From: Ignavibacteriota bacterium | Lineage (GTDB): Bacteria > Bacteroidota > Ignavibacteria > Tepidaquicellales > Tepidaquicellaceae | DNA length: 7,590 nt | Reading direction: 5' to 3' | NCBI GenBank assembly: GCA_003158365.1 | Contig: PMIW01000237.1 | Location: 1 to 7,590, forward strand | Shown: one piece after another, positions 5,586 to 7,590 of the stretch | How the letters are laid out: each line of letters starts with the position of its first letter | Numbering within the stretch: position 1 is the first letter of the stretch | Translations under genes and position numbers: made by a program | The notes under the pieces: model-generated | Seen by the model: only the letters and a program-made list of their open reading frames with translations | The model's database searches: none | What the model was told of the DNA's origin: nothing

Positions 5586-7364
5586 ATGGAAAAAGCACAA
5601 GTAATCGTCGGACTGGGCAGCTGCGGACTCGCAGCAGGAGCGGGAAAAGTCTATGACGCGATAGCGAGAATAAAAGAAGCGGATAATCTTGATTTTGAAC
5701 TGAAGAAAACAAGCTGTATAGGAATGTGTTTCAGGGAACCTCTGGTTGAAATTATAGATGAGACAGGTTCCTATCTTTACGGTGATGTGGATGTAAAGAA
5801 AATTGACGAAATAATAGACAAGCATATTGTAAATTTTTCACCTATCCGGGAATATATTGTTAAGTCTGATAAGTTTGAATCTCCTTATAAGGAATATTTT
5901 GACGGACAGGTAAAAATCACATTGAGAAACTGCGGTTTTATAGACCCTGAATCAATAGATGAATATGAATCCAGAAAAGGTTATCATGCAATTAAAAAAA
6001 TTGCGAACGAAAAAATATCCGTCCACGATGTAATTAAGACCGTACTCGACTCGGGTTTAAGAGGCAGAGGGGGCGGGGGATTCCCGACAGGATTGAAATG
6101 GAGATTTGCAAACAACAACCGCAATGATGAAAAGTACATAATCTGCAATGCTGACGAAGGCGACCCGGGTGCATTCATGGACAGGTCTGTGCTCGAAGGT
6201 GACCCGCATTCCGTTCTCGAGGGAATGATAATCGGTGCTTATGCAATTGGTGCATCGTTCGGTTATATTTACTGCCGTGCAGAATATCCGCTTGCGGTAA
6301 AACGTCTGAACATTGCAATCGGACAGGCAAGAGAAAGAGGATATCTGGGAACGGATATACTCGGAATAGAAGGATTCAATTTTGATGTTGCGGTAAAAGA
6401 AGGCGCGGGAGCATTTGTGTGCGGTGAAGAAACAGCACTCATTGCCTCTATAGAAGGTGAACGCGGAATGCCGCGTAAACGTCCTCCGTTTCCTGCAGTT
6501 TCGGGATTATGGAGAAAACCCACTAATATAAATAACGTTGAAACATACGCAAATATTCCGTGGATAATCATTAACGGTGCTGATGCTTATGCAAAATACG
6601 GAACGGAAAAAAGCAAGGGTACAAAAGTTTTTGCTTTGACGGGAAAGATTAAGAACGGCGGACTTGTTGAAGTTCCGATGGGAATTACAATCAAAGAAAT
6701 TATTTATAAGCTTGGCGGCGGAATAATCGGAGACAAGAAATTCAAGGGTGTTCAGCTCGGAGGACCTTCCGGCGGATGCATTCCCGAATACATGTCGCAC
6801 ACGATTGTTGATTACGATTCTGTCAATGCAACGGGCGCTATCATGGGTTCGGGCGGTATGGTTGTTATGGATGAAACAACCTGCATGGTAGATATTGCAA
6901 GGTTCTTCCTCGATTTCACGCAGAAAGAATCCTGCGGTAAGTGCACGTTCTGCCGCATAGGAACAAAACGCATGCTGGAAATTTTAACAAGGATAACAGA
7001 AGGCGAAGGCAAGGAAGGCGATATAGAAAGACTCGAAGAGCTTTCGATTCAGATTAAGGACGGTTCGCTGTGCGGACTCGGTCAGACTGCACCAAATCCG
7101 GTTCTAACGACAATCAAGTATTTCAGAGATGAATATGAAGCACATATAAGAGACAAAAAATGTCCTGCATTGAATTGCAAAAAACTTCTTACATACGAAA
7201 TCATTCCCGAGAAATGCACGGGATGCATGGTTTGCAAGAGGGGATGCCCGACGCAGGCAATAGAAGGCGAAAGAAAAGCTGTACATTTTATACATCAGGA
7301 CCTCTGCATAAAATGCGGTGATTGTTATTCCAAATGCAAGTTTGATTCTATAAAAGTTTATTAG
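5586..7364 (+). CDS. NuoF/HydB-like FMN, NAD(H)-binding subunit with C-terminal 2[4Fe-4S] domain
   Basis: This 592-residue protein has the HydB layout. A thioredoxin-like domain (1-95) has C13, C44 and C48. The FMN/NAD(H) core carries GRGGGGFPTGLKW at 160-172, CNADEGDPGAFMDR at 187-200 and the EGAGAFVCGEETAL segment at 272-285. A [4Fe-4S] site follows: C450, C453, C456 and C496. A CPALNC pair (526, 531) precedes a ferredoxin domain with C544, C547, C550, C554 and C574, C577, C580, C584. Complex I NuoF lacks both terminal domains, while bifurcating Bfu-family enzymes have them, so NAD-linked electron bifurcation or confurcation with ferredoxin is inferred. The N-terminal domain lacks the first Cys of the usual C-x4-C pair and shows GLGSCGLAAGA instead. 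The NuoE-like partner is upstream and a NuoG-like gene starts 20 bp downstream. Confidence 0.92.
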   Translation: MEKAQVIVGLGSCGLAAGAGKVYDAIARIKEADNLDFELKKTSCIGMCFREPLVEIIDETGSYLYGDVDVKKIDEIIDKHIVNFSPIREYIVKSDKFESPYKEYFDGQVKITLRNCGFIDPESIDEYESRKGYHAIKKIANEKISVHDVIKTVLDSGLRGRGGGGFPTGLKWRFANNNRNDEKYIICNADEGDPGAFMDRSVLEGDPHSVLEGMIIGAYAIGASFGYIYCRAEYPLAVKRLNIAIGQARERGYLGTDILGIEGFNFDVAVKEGAGAFVCGEETALIASIEGERGMPRKRPPFPAVSGLWRKPTNINNVETYANIPWIIINGADAYAKYGTEKSKGTKVFALTGKIKNGGLVEVPMGITIKEIIYKLGGGIIGDKKFKGVQLGGPSGGCIPEYMSHTIVDYDSVNATGAIMGSGGMVVMDETTCMVDIARFFLDFTQKESCGKCTFCRIGTKRMLEILTRITEGEGKEGDIERLEELSIQIKDGSLCGLGQTAPNPVLTTIKYFRDEYEAHIRDKKCPALNCKKLLTYEIIPEKCTGCMVCKRGCPTQAIEGERKAVHFIHQDLCIKCGDCYSKCKFDSIKVY

Positions 7365-7384
7365 ACAAAGGAAATTAAAAGATT

Positions 7385-7590
7385 ATGAATTCATTAAATA
7401 TTATACTCAACGGTAAAATAGTAAAAGGGAATAAAGGTGAAACGATTTTACTTCTTGCAAAAAGGCATGGTATAGAAATACCGACATTGTGCAATGATAA
7501 CAGGCTGGAACCGTTTTCCTCGTGCTATGTATGCGTTGTAGAAGTAGAAGGCATGCGCGGATTGCAGCCTGCCTGCTCGACTAAAATTAT
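7385..7590 (+). CDS. NuoG/HydA/FdhA-like subunit, N-terminal [2Fe-2S] domain (partial)
   Basis: An ATG at 7385 opens a frame that runs off the window after 68 codons. The visible part is a plant-type ferredoxin fold with C36-x10-C47-x2-C50-x13-C64, in a context of IPTLC, SCYVCVVEVEG and PACST. This is the standard N-terminus of complex I NuoG, the HydA subunit of trimeric [FeFe]-hydrogenases and NAD-linked formate dehydrogenase alpha subunits; these cannot be told apart here because the catalytic part (H-cluster or molybdopterin domain) is missing. A weak AAAGGA lies 12 bases before the start. It follows the FMN subunit by 20 bp, so it is co-transcribed and completes the E-F-G-like trio. Whether the enzyme uses H2, formate or only pyridine nucleotides depends on the sequence beyond the edge. 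Confidence 0.82.
   Translation, partial: MNSLNIILNGKIVKGNKGETILLLAKRHGIEIPTLCNDNRLEPFSSCYVCVVEVEGMRGLQPACSTKI

Noticed and set aside
4983..7590. Respiratory complex I (nuoE-nuoF-nuoG)
   Set aside because: The NuoF-like protein has an extra N-terminal thioredoxin-like domain and a C-terminal two-cluster ferredoxin domain that complex I NuoF lacks, the CNADEGDPGAFMDR form of the FMN motif is the HydB type, and no nuoB-D or membrane subunit genes are upstream. It cannot be wholly excluded without the downstream sequence.
1..7590. tRNA, rRNA, CRISPR array, insertion sequence or phage genes
   Set aside because: No cloverleaf with a CCA-type end, no regularly spaced repeats and no transposase or integrase reading frame were seen on either strand.

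Overview
The window is A+T-rich with all supported genes on the + strand. It opens with the last 22 codons of a secreted protein that ends in a type IX secretion (T9SS type A) sorting signal. That tail, together with start codons that mostly lack a Shine-Dalgarno sequence, points to the Bacteroidota / Ignavibacteriota / FCB superphylum. The redox genes suggest an anaerobe or facultative anaerobe. Genus cannot be read from this sequence.

Layout: (1-70) T9SS cargo tail; (305-982) an unrecognised protein with an N-terminal membrane anchor or signal; (983-1221) a gap with a long imperfect hairpin, a promoter-like box and a strong Shine-Dalgarno; (1222-2088) a stand-alone protein with two copies of a cysteine-knuckle module; (2163-2987) NfnA-like FAD/[2Fe-2S] subunit; (3011-4798) NfnB/GltD-like subunit whose N-terminus carries a third copy of the same module; (4799-4982) a gap with a second bulged hairpin; (4983-5543) NuoE/HydC-like [2Fe-2S] subunit; (5586-7364) NuoF/HydB-like FMN subunit with a C-terminal two-cluster ferredoxin domain; (7385-end) the start of a NuoG/HydA/FdhA-like subunit, cut by the window edge.

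Together these look like one redox locus: an Nfn-type NADH-dependent reduced ferredoxin:NADP+ transhydrogenase next to the NAD-linked core of a Bfu-family (HydABC-like) enzyme, whose catalytic alpha subunit lies beyond the window. Both units exchange electrons among NAD(H), NADP(H) and ferredoxin. The least expected element is the cysteine module: a C-x2-C / C-x2-C / C-x2-C / C-x4-C-x2-H unit present three times in two genes that flank nfnA, once fused directly to the NfnB subunit. It suggests a metal-binding accessory or assembly partner specific to this Nfn complex, but its function is not known from the sequence.
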